Source: Reyranella sp. (GTDB lineage Bacteria; Pseudomonadota; Alphaproteobacteria; Reyranellales; Reyranellaceae). Taken from it: DNA of 64,000 nt. How positions within the stretch are numbered: position 1 is the stretch's first letter; the number at the start of each line of letters is the position of its first letter. Shown here in pieces: positions 8,387-16,625 of the stretch. The stretch is from assembly GCA_029946105.1 (NCBI GenBank), contig JAQSDW010000016.1, positions 1-64,000 on the forward strand, written 5' to 3'. A program made the translations under genes and the position numbers. A model generated the notes under the pieces. The model was not told the origin of the DNA. It saw only the letters and a program-made list of their open reading frames with translations, and did no database searches.

Positions 8387-9727
8387 TCAAGCTTGGCGGT
8401 TTTGGGCGTTCCAATAGTGCTCGAGGTTGCTGATCAGGGCCGCGCTGAAGTGGCAGTAGGCCTGCTCGCGCGCGTAGAGCGCGGTATAGCGACGGAACAG
8501 ATCGAGCGGTTCGGCGGCGAGGCGTAGCGCCCGGCGATTGCCGATCGCGCCGACGACACCCGAGCCGGTCAACCGTTCGACGACCTGATCGATCGTGCGG
8601 TCGATCGCGTCAGGGTCCACGACCTCGTCGCATATCAGCCGCCCTTCCTCGGAATCACAATCGAAGCGGCGTTCATACATGATCGCCTGGCGGGCCATCC
8701 GGTCGCCAACGAAGCGCGCCAGCCGCAGGTTCGCCATTGCCGGAATGATGCCCTCTCGTCGGGCCGGCAGGGTCATGTAGGCGTCGCGGGCGGCGATGTT
8801 GAAATCGGTGGCGAGCAGGATCTGGCAGCCACCGCCGATGGCGAAGGTGTCGACCGCCGAGATCCAGAGCTTCTCGATCGAATCGCCCATGACCTCGTCC
8901 GGCGTCACGTCGGGCCGCGCCACACCGCGCACGATCTTGTTCACGAAGCCCGTGTCGCGGATCAGGAACCAGAGGAAAGGGATACGGCCGTGGTAGAGAT
9001 GCGTGAGGTTGATGCCTGCATTGTAGACGTGCCGGCCGGCATATTTCCCTGTGGGAACCACGTCGCCGCGCAGTACGGCCACCTGGCTCAGCGGATCGAG
9101 GATGCAGACGTCGGCGCCGATCTCGGTCGCCGACTGGGTCGAAACGTCCTCCGAGTTGAGGAAGCGCGGATTGGACAGCAACAGCACCGCCGCCTTGCCC
9201 TGGCGTTCGACCTTGGCCGCGCCCAGGTCGAGCCGGCCGTCACGCAGGAATTTCGCCAGCGCCTCGGCGGATTCCTCGCGCGGCAGCAGCATGGTGTGGC
9301 AGAGATGCAGACCGCACGTGGGGTCGGCGAGGAACTGGTTGAACAGGATGCCCTGGTCTATTTCCAGGCCTTCCTTCTCCGACTGGCGCAAGTCTGACTC
9401 GGCCGAGACCTCGGCGCGCGTCGGCACCAGGCCGGGGATGGAATCGGCAGCGTCGTAGGCGAGGCGTTCGATGCGCACGAACTTCCGTCGTCCATCGGTC
9501 AGCCGATCGTAGAGCGTGCGGGCATGGGTTCGCAGGAAGGTGAAGCGCGCGTCGCGGGCGGCTTGCTTGAGAGCCTCGGCGGCCTCGGCCGTGGCAGCGT
9601 CGCGCTGCGGCTTGGCCGGCAGGCGGCCGAGCCGGTCGCGCGAGTTGCGCCAAAAAGCCGAGAAGGCGGCCGCATCGGCCTCGTAGTCGCCGTTGGCCGC
9701 GACCGGCGCCGAAATCACCGCATCCAT
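8387..9727 (-). CDS. DpgC-like cofactor-free dioxygenase (crotonase superfamily)
   Basis: This 446-residue protein resembles DpgC, the (3,5-dihydroxyphenyl)acetyl-CoA 1,2-dioxygenase of glycopeptide antibiotic pathways. A helical N-terminal half of about 200 residues precedes a crotonase core. The core contains FAIGGGCQILLATDFNIAA and TLPARREGIIPAMANLRL, then GDRMARQAIMYERRFD and EEGRLICDEVV, all typical of DpgC. No DpgA, DpgB or DpgD partner is nearby. It faces regA convergently, with a 27-bp gap, and lies beside a tRNA and an acyl-CoA dehydrogenase, so an aryl-acetyl-CoA degradation role is plausible but inferred. Substrate unknown. Confidence 0.82.
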   Translation of the reverse strand: MDAVISAPVAANGDYEADAAAFSAFWRNSRDRLGRLPAKPQRDAATAEAAEALKQAARDARFTFLRTHARTLYDRLTDGRRKFVRIERLAYDAADSIPGLVPTRAEVSAESDLRQSEKEGLEIDQGILFNQFLADPTCGLHLCHTMLLPREESAEALAKFLRDGRLDLGAAKVERQGKAAVLLLSNPRFLNSEDVSTQSATEIGADVCILDPLSQVAVLRGDVVPTGKYAGRHVYNAGINLTHLYHGRIPFLWFLIRDTGFVNKIVRGVARPDVTPDEVMGDSIEKLWISAVDTFAIGGGCQILLATDFNIAARDAYMTLPARREGIIPAMANLRLARFVGDRMARQAIMYERRFDCDSEEGRLICDEVVDPDAIDRTIDQVVERLTGSGVVGAIGNRRALRLAAEPLDLFRRYTALYAREQAYCHFSAALISNLEHYWNAQNRQA

Positions 9728-9765
9728 GTCGACGTTCCTGCCTGCAACGATCGGTCGTTGTATTT

Positions 9766-9840
<75 letters not shown>

Positions 9841-9897
9841 GTCACCGGCATTCTAGCCCGCGGTTGCGCCGCAGGTCCAATCGTGTATCTGAAACGG

Positions 9898-11055
9898 ATG
9901 CTGGATGAAGTCCTGACGCCTGAGGAACGAGCCGTCGTGGCGCGCGCCAAGGCCTTCGCCGAGACGCACGTCGCTCCCAACGCCGCGCGCTGGGAATGGG
10001 AACGCCGCTATCCGCTGGAGACGATCAAGGCGGCCTGTGCGCAGGGCCTGAACACGATCGAGCTCGCCAAGCAGCATGGCGGGCAGGGGCTGTCCTTCTC
10101 CTGCAAGCTGCGCGCCTTCGAGGAAATCGCGCGACACGATTTCGCCTTCGCCTTCGCGCTGATCAACCATCACAACGCCTGCGCGCGATTTGCGCGCGAT
10201 GGCAAGCCGGCGCAGGTGGCGCGCCTGTTGCCGCGCATGATCGCGGGCGACGTGATCGGCTGCGCGGGGCTGAGCGAGCCCGGCGTGGGCAGCGACTTCG
10301 GCGGACTCGAGATGGCGGCGGTACGCGTCGACGGCGGCTGGAAGCTGAACGGCGCCAAGGCCTGGATCACCAATGCCGCCGTGGCCGGCCTTTCGGTGGC
10401 CTATGCCCAGACCGACAAGAGCCAAGGCTATCGCGGCATCGCCTGCTTTGCGATTGAAGCCGATCGACCTGGCTTTCATCGCGACAAGCCGTTCGAGCTG
10501 CATGGCGGTCACGCCATCGGCGTCGGCGGTTTCCGCCTGGTCGACTATTTCGCGCCCGACGAGGCCGTGCTTCACGAACCGGGCAAAGCGTTCAAGGCGG
10601 CGCTGGCCGGCATCAACGGCGCGCGTGCGTACGTCGCCGCCATGTGCTGCGGCATGCTGCAGGCCTCACTCGAGACGGCGGTGCGCTATACGCAGCAGCG
10701 CCAGACCTTTGGCCAGCCGGTGATCGATCATCAGGGCGTGCGCTGGAAGCTGGTCGATGCCGCGACCGACCTCGAGGCGGCGCGTCTTCTCACCTATCGC
10801 GCCGCCCGCCTGATCGACGAGGCAGGCGATGCCGTGCTGCCCGCGGCCTATGCCAAGAAGTTCGCCACCGACATGGCGGTGACGCGCATCGCCGACTGCA
10901 TCCAGGCAATGGGTGCCAACGGCCTGCGCGCCGAGTATCCGCTGGCCCGCCATCTCGCAGGCGCCAAGATCGCGGCTTATACCGACGGCTCGATCGAGAT
11001 GATGAACGAGCGTATTGGCGCGGGGCTGCCTTCCGTGTTCGGGAAGCCTGCCTGA
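9898..11055 (+). CDS. Acyl-CoA dehydrogenase
   Basis: FAD-dependent alpha,beta-dehydrogenation of an acyl-CoA. The 385-residue protein has a helical N-terminal domain, the flavin-contacting GCAGLSEPGVGSDFGG and AWITNAA in the middle, and RQTFGQPVIDHQGVRWKL in the C-terminal helices. YTDGSIEMMNERIG occupies the usual catalytic-Glu region. The ATG at 9898 (MLDEVLTPEERAVV) is chosen because the longer ORF start at 9784 lies inside the tRNA. It ends one base before the convergent PLP-enzyme gene. Chain-length or branched substrate preference cannot be read from the sequence. Confidence 0.93.
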   Translation: MLDEVLTPEERAVVARAKAFAETHVAPNAARWEWERRYPLETIKAACAQGLNTIELAKQHGGQGLSFSCKLRAFEEIARHDFAFAFALINHHNACARFARDGKPAQVARLLPRMIAGDVIGCAGLSEPGVGSDFGGLEMAAVRVDGGWKLNGAKAWITNAAVAGLSVAYAQTDKSQGYRGIACFAIEADRPGFHRDKPFELHGGHAIGVGGFRLVDYFAPDEAVLHEPGKAFKAALAGINGARAYVAAMCCGMLQASLETAVRYTQQRQTFGQPVIDHQGVRWKLVDAATDLEAARLLTYRAARLIDEAGDAVLPAAYAKKFATDMAVTRIADCIQAMGANGLRAEYPLARHLAGAKIAAYTDGSIEMMNERIGAGLPSVFGKPA

Positions 11056-11056
11056 T

Positions 11057-12211
11057 TTAGGCGTTGTCGGCGCGCCTGAGCGCCTGGTCGAGATCGTCGA
11101 ACAGATCGTTGCTGGTTTCCACGCCCACCGACAGACGCAGCAGGTCGGTTGGACAGGGCGTGCCCGGTCCCTCGATGCTGGCGCGGTGCTCGATCAGGCT
11201 TTCGACGCCGCCCAACGACGTCGCCCGCTTCCACAGCGCCACGCGCGCCGCGGTGGCGATCGCGGCCCGTTCGCCGCCCTTGATGCGCACCGACAGCATG
11301 CCGCCGAAGCCGCCCTTCATTTGCTTCAGCGAGACCGCGTGGCCGGCAAACGACGGCAGGCCGGGATAGAGCACCTCGCTCACCATCGGATGGGCCGCCA
11401 GGCGTTCGGCCAGCGACTGCGCGGAGCGGCAGGCCCAGTCGACGCGCGGGAACAGCGTGCGCATGCCGCGCATCAGCAGCCATGCCTCGGTCTGGCCGAG
11501 GATCGTGCCGAACTGGGCGCGGATCGCGCGCAGCTTCGCCCAATGGGCGTCGTCGCGCGCGCCGACCAGCGCACCGGCGATGATGTCGGAATGGCCGTTG
11601 AGATACTTGGTTGCCGAATGCATGACGATGTCGGCGCCGAACTCGATCGGCCGCGTCAGCACCGGCGTCGCGACCGTCGAGTCGACGCCCAGCAGCGCAC
11701 CGGCCTTATGCGCGATCTCCGCCGCGGCGGCGATGTCGGTGACGGCCCAGGTCGGGTTGGCCGGCGTCTCCAGCCAGACGAGCTTGGTCTTGCCGGGCTG
11801 CACCGCCGCGGCGATGGCGTCGGTCTTGTCGCCGTCGACGAATTCGACCTTGAGGCCCCATTGCGTTGCAAAGGTACCGAGCCAGTTGCGCAGCGACCAG
11901 TACATGATCCTGGGCGCCACGACATGGTCGCCGGGCGAGAGGGCCAGAAAGCAGGCGGTGGCAGCACTCATGCCGGAGGAAAAGACCAGCGCCTTGGCGC
12001 CGCCCTCCAGCGCCGCGAGCGTCGCCTCAGCCTGATCGAAGGTCGGGTTGTCGGCGCGGGCATAGATCCGGCCCGAGCTGTAGCCGTTGTCCTCGTCGCG
12101 CTGGTAGGTGCTCGCCATATGGATCGGCGGCACCACAGCCTTGGTCACTGGATCGATCCAGCCCATGGCCTGAGCAGCGAGCGAAGCGGCGGAGAATTTC
12201 TTGTCTGTCAT
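11057..12211 (-). CDS. Cys/Met-metabolism PLP enzyme (transsulfuration family)
   Basis: This 384-residue fold-type I PLP enzyme is of the cystathionine gamma-synthase/beta-lyase/methionine gamma-lyase group. Signatures are YARADNPT near the N-terminus, VFSSGMSAATACFLAL, WLETPANPTW, and the cofactor lysine in MHSATKYLNGHSDIIAG. The C-terminal domain ends in RLSVGVETSNDLFDDLDQAL. ATG at 12211 is preferred over the GTG two codons earlier. It may make or break cystathionine or act on O-acetylhomoserine, which would fit the nearby metX, but the family does not separate these activities by eye. Confidence 0.9.
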   Translation of the reverse strand: MTDKKFSAASLAAQAMGWIDPVTKAVVPPIHMASTYQRDEDNGYSSGRIYARADNPTFDQAEATLAALEGGAKALVFSSGMSAATACFLALSPGDHVVAPRIMYWSLRNWLGTFATQWGLKVEFVDGDKTDAIAAAVQPGKTKLVWLETPANPTWAVTDIAAAAEIAHKAGALLGVDSTVATPVLTRPIEFGADIVMHSATKYLNGHSDIIAGALVGARDDAHWAKLRAIRAQFGTILGQTEAWLLMRGMRTLFPRVDWACRSAQSLAERLAAHPMVSEVLYPGLPSFAGHAVSLKQMKGGFGGMLSVRIKGGERAAIATAARVALWKRATSLGGVESLIEHRASIEGPGTPCPTDLLRLSVGVETSNDLFDDLDQALRRADNA

Positions 12212-12393
12212 CGGCACACCGGGAGCTTACGAATGGCTTACTTGGATCGGTATTTAATTGCGTGTCGTCGGGTTGTCTTCACGGACGCATTGGTATCCGC
12301 TGCATCCGACGCTGTTGATACATGAAAGCGCGGTGCCGGTCCCTCCCCAAGGCGAACGGCGGCGCATCCGTGACGACAAACTAGGGGGCTTGA

Positions 12394-13020
12394 ATGGACG
12401 TCGAAGTTCTGCACCGGCAAGTGATGCCGCATCCGGCCGTCAACGGCAGCCGCGTTGCCCGTACCCGCGATGCCATCGTCACCTCGGCGCTGTCCCTGGC
12501 CTCGACGGGCGAAGTCGCTCCCATCGTGCGCGATATCGCCCGGATGGCGGGTGTTTCTGCGCGGACCGTGTTTCAGCATTTTGCCGATACGGCCGAACTC
12601 TATGTCGCCGTTCTCGATCGCGTGCTCGCCGCCGAGTTCGGCGACGGGCCCGAGCCGAGTGCTGCATTGCCGCTGGAAGGGCGCATCCAGTTCGTCGTCG
12701 ACCGCGGTTCCGAGCGCCACGAGCGGTTGCTGTCGATGTGGACCTTCGTCGAGACCCTGCAGCATCGCTCAGTGCCGGCCGCCGACATGGTCGCGCAGCT
12801 CTACGCCACCAACCAGGTCAACCTGGCCCGCTGGTTCGACCGCGAACTGGCTGGCCTGTCCGCCGAGCAACGCGGACGGACGTTGAACGCGCTGGTCTTG
12901 GCTTTCTCGCCCGAGAGCTGGGTCGTCCTGCGTCAGCGGCTCGGTCTGTCGGCCGAGCGCGCCCGTGACGAACTGCGCTTCGTCGTGGGCAGTGCGCTCA
13001 ACGGAGCGGCCCGCCGCTAG
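12394..13020 (+). CDS. TetR-family transcriptional regulator
   Basis: This 208-residue protein has an N-terminal TetR helix-turn-helix at about residues 20-65 (TRDAIVTSALSLAS..VRDIARMAGVSARTVFQHFADTAELYVAVL) and a divergent all-helical ligand domain. It diverges from the PLP-enzyme gene across about 180 bp, so that gene is a possible target. Its C-terminal region shows the same general plan as the TetR at 52624. The 3' end overlaps the convergent ChaC-like gene by 23 bp. Ligand unknown. Confidence 0.87.
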   Translation: MDVEVLHRQVMPHPAVNGSRVARTRDAIVTSALSLASTGEVAPIVRDIARMAGVSARTVFQHFADTAELYVAVLDRVLAAEFGDGPEPSAALPLEGRIQFVVDRGSERHERLLSMWTFVETLQHRSVPAADMVAQLYATNQVNLARWFDRELAGLSAEQRGRTLNALVLAFSPESWVVLRQRLGLSAERARDELRFVVGSALNGAARR

Positions 13021-13546
13021 CGCCAGCGCGTTGCGCCAGCTCTTCGAGGGGGCGGTCGCGCAAGCCGAGTTCGCGCAGGTGCGTCACCGTGTTGCGAAGA
13101 TAGTCGATGTTGGTGCCGGTGGCGCCCTTGCCGCCCCGCACCAGGGCGGCGGCCTTGGCTGCCGGCAGCTTGCCGGCAAACTGCCGGTGCCGGCGGTCGG
13201 CGAGATAGACCAGCGCTTCGACCACGCGCCCGTCGTGCAGGTGGATCGGCCGGACTTCTTCTTCGTAGACGCCGTCGTTATCGATCTCGCGTGTGCGCAG
13301 ATAACGGCGCACGGCGTCGTAGCCGTTGCGCGGCAGGCGATGGGCGAGGCCGCGACAGGCGCCGCCCGGCAGCAGGCCCAGGATCAGGCCGGGCTTCCTG
13401 GGCGTTCCGCGATAATGTTCGGAATAGATGCAGAAGGCGCGGTGCCAGCCATGCAGGCGGGCGGCTTGCGTTTCGCGCGCCGCGAACCCCGGGTTCCACA
13501 TCAGCGAGCCGTAGCCGAAGACCCAGAAGGGCTTCGCCGTGCTCAC
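12998..13546 (-). CDS. ChaC-like gamma-glutamylcyclotransferase
   Basis: This 182-residue protein has the fold signature FWVFGYGSLMWNPGF at the N-terminus and the catalytic glutamate in VYEEEVRP, as in ChaC enzymes that degrade glutathione to 5-oxoproline and Cys-Gly. The start is GTG at 13546, which overlaps the tyrA stop as GTGA; the ORF-track start 58 codons earlier runs inside tyrA and is rejected. Being last in the chorismate mutase-hisC-tyrA operon is probably positional rather than metabolic. A separate gloB (glyoxalase II) in the window shows that glutathione chemistry is used. Confidence 0.9.
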   Translation of the reverse strand: MSTAKPFWVFGYGSLMWNPGFAARETQAARLHGWHRAFCIYSEHYRGTPRKPGLILGLLPGGACRGLAHRLPRNGYDAVRRYLRTREIDNDGVYEEEVRPIHLHDGRVVEALVYLADRRHRQFAGKLPAAKAAALVRGGKGATGTNIDYLRNTVTHLRELGLRDRPLEELAQRAGASGGPLR

Positions 13547-14427
13547 GCCTGGTTGAGATGGATCAGCGCGCGCCGGATCTCGCGCGTGCGCGTGAACAGC
13601 TCGGACAGCTTGTCGCCCTCGCCCCAGCGGATGGCACGCTGAAGATAGAACAGGTCTTCCTGGAAGCGCTGCAGCACTTCGAGAACGGCTTCCTTGTTGT
13701 TCACGAAGATGTCGCGCCACATGGTCGGATCGGAAGCGGCGATGCGGGTGAAATCTCGGAAGCCGCCGGCCGCGTATTTCAGCACCTCGGCGTTGAGATG
13801 GCCGCCGAGATCGTCGGCCGTACCCACGATCGTGTAGGCGATCAGGTGCGGCAGATGCGAGGTGATGGCGAGGATGCGGTCGTGATGGGCGGGATCGACG
13901 CGGTCGACCTGGCTGCCGAGCGCCTTCCAGAAGGCTTCCAGCCGGTCGACGGCCCCGGCGTCGGTGTCGGGCAGCGGCGTCAGGATGGTCCAGCGGCCCT
14001 CGAACAGGTCGAGCAAGGCAGCCTCGGGCCCGGAATTCTCGGTGCCGGCCACCGGATGTGCGGGCACGAAATGCACGCCCTTGGGAATGTGCGGCAGCAT
14101 GTCGGCGATCACGGTCTGCTTCACCGAGCCGACGTCTGACACGATGCAGCCCGGCTTGAGCGACGAGGCGATCACCTCGGTCGCCGGGCCACAGGCGCCG
14201 ACCGGCGTGCAGACGATCACCAGGTCAGCGTCCTTCACGGCCGCCGCGAGATCGGTGCCGCAATGATCGGCGAGCTTCAGCCGGTTGGCCAAGGCCGCCG
14301 TTTCGGCGCTGCGCGTGGCCGCCACGATCGATTTGGCCAGCCCGCGCTTGCGCGCCTCGAGCGCGATCGATCCGCCGATCAGTCCGATGCCGATCAGCGC
14401 GATCTTGTCGAAGTGAACCTTGCTCAT
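13543..14427 (-). CDS. tyrA: Prephenate/arogenate dehydrogenase
   Basis: Oxidative decarboxylation of prephenate or arogenate in tyrosine synthesis. The 294-residue protein starts with a Rossmann fold (IALIGIGLIGGSIALEARKRG). It carries the family hallmarks HPVAGTENSGPEAA and HHDRILAITSHLPHLIAY. It lacks a fused chorismate mutase or ACT domain; a separate chorismate mutase gene is two genes upstream. Its ATG overlaps the hisC stop by 4 nt and its own stop overlaps the next start, so the operon is translationally coupled. The donor (prephenate or arogenate) and NAD/NADP choice are not resolved. Confidence 0.93.
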   Translation of the reverse strand: MSKVHFDKIALIGIGLIGGSIALEARKRGLAKSIVAATRSAETAALANRLKLADHCGTDLAAAVKDADLVIVCTPVGACGPATEVIASSLKPGCIVSDVGSVKQTVIADMLPHIPKGVHFVPAHPVAGTENSGPEAALLDLFEGRWTILTPLPDTDAGAVDRLEAFWKALGSQVDRVDPAHHDRILAITSHLPHLIAYTIVGTADDLGGHLNAEVLKYAAGGFRDFTRIAASDPTMWRDIFVNNKEAVLEVLQRFQEDLFYLQRAIRWGEGDKLSELFTRTREIRRALIHLNQA

Positions 14428-15515
14428 TTTCCGGCAGCGACGAACTTGGCGAGCGAGTCACGCACCGCCTTCACTTCGGTCTCGGTGCCGATGGTGATGC
14501 GCAGATGCTCGGGCAGCCCATAGCCCGCGATCATGCGCGGGATCAGGCCGTCGTTCATCATCCAGTCGTTGGCGGCCGCGGCGCGCTCCTTCGAGCCGAA
14601 GCCCACGGTGATGAAGTTGCCGACGCTGGGCAGCGGCTTCAATCCGAGCCTGGCGAGTTCGGTGCCAAGCCACGGCAGCCAGATATCGTTGTTGGTGCGG
14701 CTGGCGTCGGTGTGGGCGATGTCCTGCATTGCCGCGATCCCGGCGATCTGTGCCGGCAGGTTGACGTTGAAGGGCTGGCGCAGCCGGCTCATCACGTCGA
14801 CGATGCCGGCCGGCCCGTACATCCAGCCGAGCCTGAGGCCGCCCAGGCCGTAGATCTTGGAAAAGGTCCGCGTCATCACGACGTTCTCGGCCTGATCGAC
14901 CAGTTCGACGCCCGACTCGTAGTCGTTGCGGCTCACATACTCGGCATAGGCCGCGTCGATCACCAGCAGCACGTTCTTCGGCAGGCCCGCGTGCAGTCGC
15001 CGCACATCGTCCTTGGTGACGTAGGTGCCGGTCGGATTGTTGGGGTTGGCAAGGCAGACCACGCGGGTCTTGTTCGTGACCTTGGACAGCAGTGCATCGA
15101 CGTCGGCCCTGTAGTCGGTTTCCGGCGCCGCCACCGGCGTCGCCCCGACGCCGAGCGCGTTGATCGGGTACATGAGGAAGCCGAACTGGCTGTAGAGCAG
15201 CTCGTCGCCCGGTCCGCAGTAGGCGCGAATCAGGAGGTTGAGCAGTTCATCGGATCCCGCGCCGCAGACGATGCGCGCCGCGTCGAGGCCGTAGTGACGG
15301 CCGATCGCGCTGCGCAGCTTCTCCGCGTTGCCGTCGGGATAGCGATGCAGCTCGGCTGCCGCCTTGGCATAGGCAGCCATGGCCTTGGGCGACGGTCCCA
15401 GCGCGCCCTCATTCGACGAGAGCTTGGCGATGGTCTCCTTGCCATCGACCGAGTCCTTGCCCGGGACGTAAGGGGCGATCTTCATGATGCCTGGACGCGG
15501 AGTGAGCGCGGTCAT
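14424..15515 (-). CDS. hisC: Histidinol-phosphate aminotransferase
   Basis: Fold-type I PLP aminotransferase of 363 residues. HisC landmarks are KLSSNEGALGPSP, HRYPDGNAEKLR, LANPNNPTGTY, DAAYAEYV and the cofactor lysine in TRTFSKIYGLGGLRLGW. ATG at 15515 has GGGAG upstream, and the 586-residue ORF-track version only adds an out-of-frame shadow of the previous gene. In alphaproteobacteria HisC beside TyrA often also transaminates phenylpyruvate or 4-hydroxyphenylpyruvate, which fits this tyrosine-linked operon. Confidence 0.95.
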   Translation of the reverse strand: MTALTPRPGIMKIAPYVPGKDSVDGKETIAKLSSNEGALGPSPKAMAAYAKAAAELHRYPDGNAEKLRSAIGRHYGLDAARIVCGAGSDELLNLLIRAYCGPGDELLYSQFGFLMYPINALGVGATPVAAPETDYRADVDALLSKVTNKTRVVCLANPNNPTGTYVTKDDVRRLHAGLPKNVLLVIDAAYAEYVSRNDYESGVELVDQAENVVMTRTFSKIYGLGGLRLGWMYGPAGIVDVMSRLRQPFNVNLPAQIAGIAAMQDIAHTDASRTNNDIWLPWLGTELARLGLKPLPSVGNFITVGFGSKERAAAANDWMMNDGLIPRMIAGYGLPEHLRITIGTETEVKAVRDSLAKFVAAGK

Positions 15516-15550
15516 GGCAGTCTCCCGTAGGTAGCGATCAGGGCCGGGCC

Positions 15551-16402
15551 CTAGGACCGTAGAGTGGCCGGAACGGCATAGGCACCGATCGCGGCGACAC
15601 GGCCGCTCTTCAGTCCCAAAGCCACCCCGAGTTCGCGCAGTCGCGGGTCGCCATCGACGATCACGCCCGGCAGTTCGATGAGATAGTGATGCACGCCGTC
15701 GACAACCTGGTCCAGCGCCGAGGTGAAAGTGGGCAGTCCCACCTTGGCCAGGCCGCCGGCGATACGGTCGCGGCTGAGGCCGGCCGGCGTTTCGATGGCG
15801 ATGAGGGCGCTGTCGTCGCCGCTTTCCTCGGGCTCCATGCGGGCGAGAACCAGGGCCGAGACGCCGCGCGCCCGGGCGTTGGGCATGGCGAGAAAGGGCA
15901 GGCGGGCCACGACGTTGGGCAGTGTCGCATCGCCGCCGGCCAGCAGCGGCCACCACGGGGCGACGTCGGACTCGATGGGGGCCGGCACGATGCCGATGGT
16001 CGTCGGGCCGCTGCGCACGGCCGCCAGCACCTGGGCGGGCGTGTCGTGAGCGATGAAGGGGATCAGGCAGCCGAAATGATCGCGCGCGAGATCCCAGTAG
16101 CCGGGCTGCTCGGCCGGCCGGCAGATGGCGATCTTCAGCCCCGGTGTCTGCATCAGGGTGAGTGCGCACATCATTTCGCGCCACATGCGGAAGACGGCGG
16201 CGACCGGAAAGGGCCCCTTATGAGTGGAGATCCGCTGGCGCAGCACCCGGGCTTCGCGGCCGGGCCGCAGCGCCAGTCCACCCGCCGGCTTGACGCCGGC
16301 GATTCGGCCGACCACGTCGGCGCGCCGGCCGATCAGGCCGTGCAGTTCGCCGTCGATGGCGTCGATTTCTTGCCGCAGGCTGTCGAGATTGGGTTCGTTC
16401 AT
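15551..16402 (-). CDS. Chorismate mutase (AroQ) with C-terminal P-protein-like/ACT region
   Basis: This 283-residue protein starts with an AroQ-type helix (LDSLRQEIDAIDGELHGLIGRRADVVGRIAGVK), which converts chorismate to prephenate. The remaining 190 residues resemble a worn prephenate-dehydratase-like domain. They are followed by an ACT-like tail (DRIAGGLAKVGLPTF, HHYLIELPGVIVDGDPRLRELG, VAAIGAYAVP). I see no TRF catalytic motif of a working dehydratase. It may be a chorismate mutase with a retained regulatory domain. It is first in the operon with hisC, tyrA and ChaC. ATG at 16402 is chosen because the AroQ helix begins right after it. Confidence 0.82.
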   Translation of the reverse strand: MNEPNLDSLRQEIDAIDGELHGLIGRRADVVGRIAGVKPAGGLALRPGREARVLRQRISTHKGPFPVAAVFRMWREMMCALTLMQTPGLKIAICRPAEQPGYWDLARDHFGCLIPFIAHDTPAQVLAAVRSGPTTIGIVPAPIESDVAPWWPLLAGGDATLPNVVARLPFLAMPNARARGVSALVLARMEPEESGDDSALIAIETPAGLSRDRIAGGLAKVGLPTFTSALDQVVDGVHHYLIELPGVIVDGDPRLRELGVALGLKSGRVAAIGAYAVPATLRS

Positions 16403-16515
16403 GAGGCCGGTAATTCCTGTGCGCAGCGGCGATACTACGTTCAGCCACACCGCGTAAAGGCAAACAAGCCTCAAGGCCCTTGCACCCGCTGGGCGAGGTT
16501 CGTATAAAAGCCGTC

Positions 16516-16570
16516 CGTGGAATTTGGGCCGACCGGCTTGCGACCACGTTAAACATCGCTAAAAGGTCGG
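16516..16570 (+). promoter_or_regulatory. SAM-II riboswitch aptamer upstream of metX
   Basis: The leader matches the SAM-II (metA/metX-type) aptamer. P1 is CGTGG (16516-16520) with CCACG (16544-16548). The H-type pseudoknot pairs CCGACC (16529-16534) with GGTCGG (16565-16570), six perfect pairs. The conserved TTGC and GCTAAAA segments sit in the expected places. SAM binding should lower metX-metW expression. Unusually, the pseudoknot strand is followed directly by a strong terminator rather than by the ribosome site. Confidence 0.88.
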
Positions 16571-16578
16571 AGAGCTTG

Positions 16579-16611
16579 AAAAAGCCCCCGGCCTTAGGTC
16601 GGGGGCTTTTT
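16579..16611 (+). terminator. Riboswitch-linked intrinsic terminator
   Basis: GCCCCCGGCC / GGTCGGGGGC forms a 10-bp stem with loop TTA, extended by flanking A and T runs to about 16 bp and ending in five T. It lies between the SAM-II aptamer and the metX start. The CCGGCC in its 5' arm can also pair perfectly with the aptamer's GGTCGG, which suggests mutually exclusive antiterminator and pseudoknot states. Confidence 0.85.
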
Positions 16612-16625
16612 CGTTGGAGAAGACG

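Noticed and set aside
15516-16184. N-terminal 220 codons of the 586-residue minus-strand ORF 14424..16184
   Set aside because: They are an out-of-frame shadow of the chorismate mutase gene; hisC starts at 15515 with a ribosome site and the family N-terminus.
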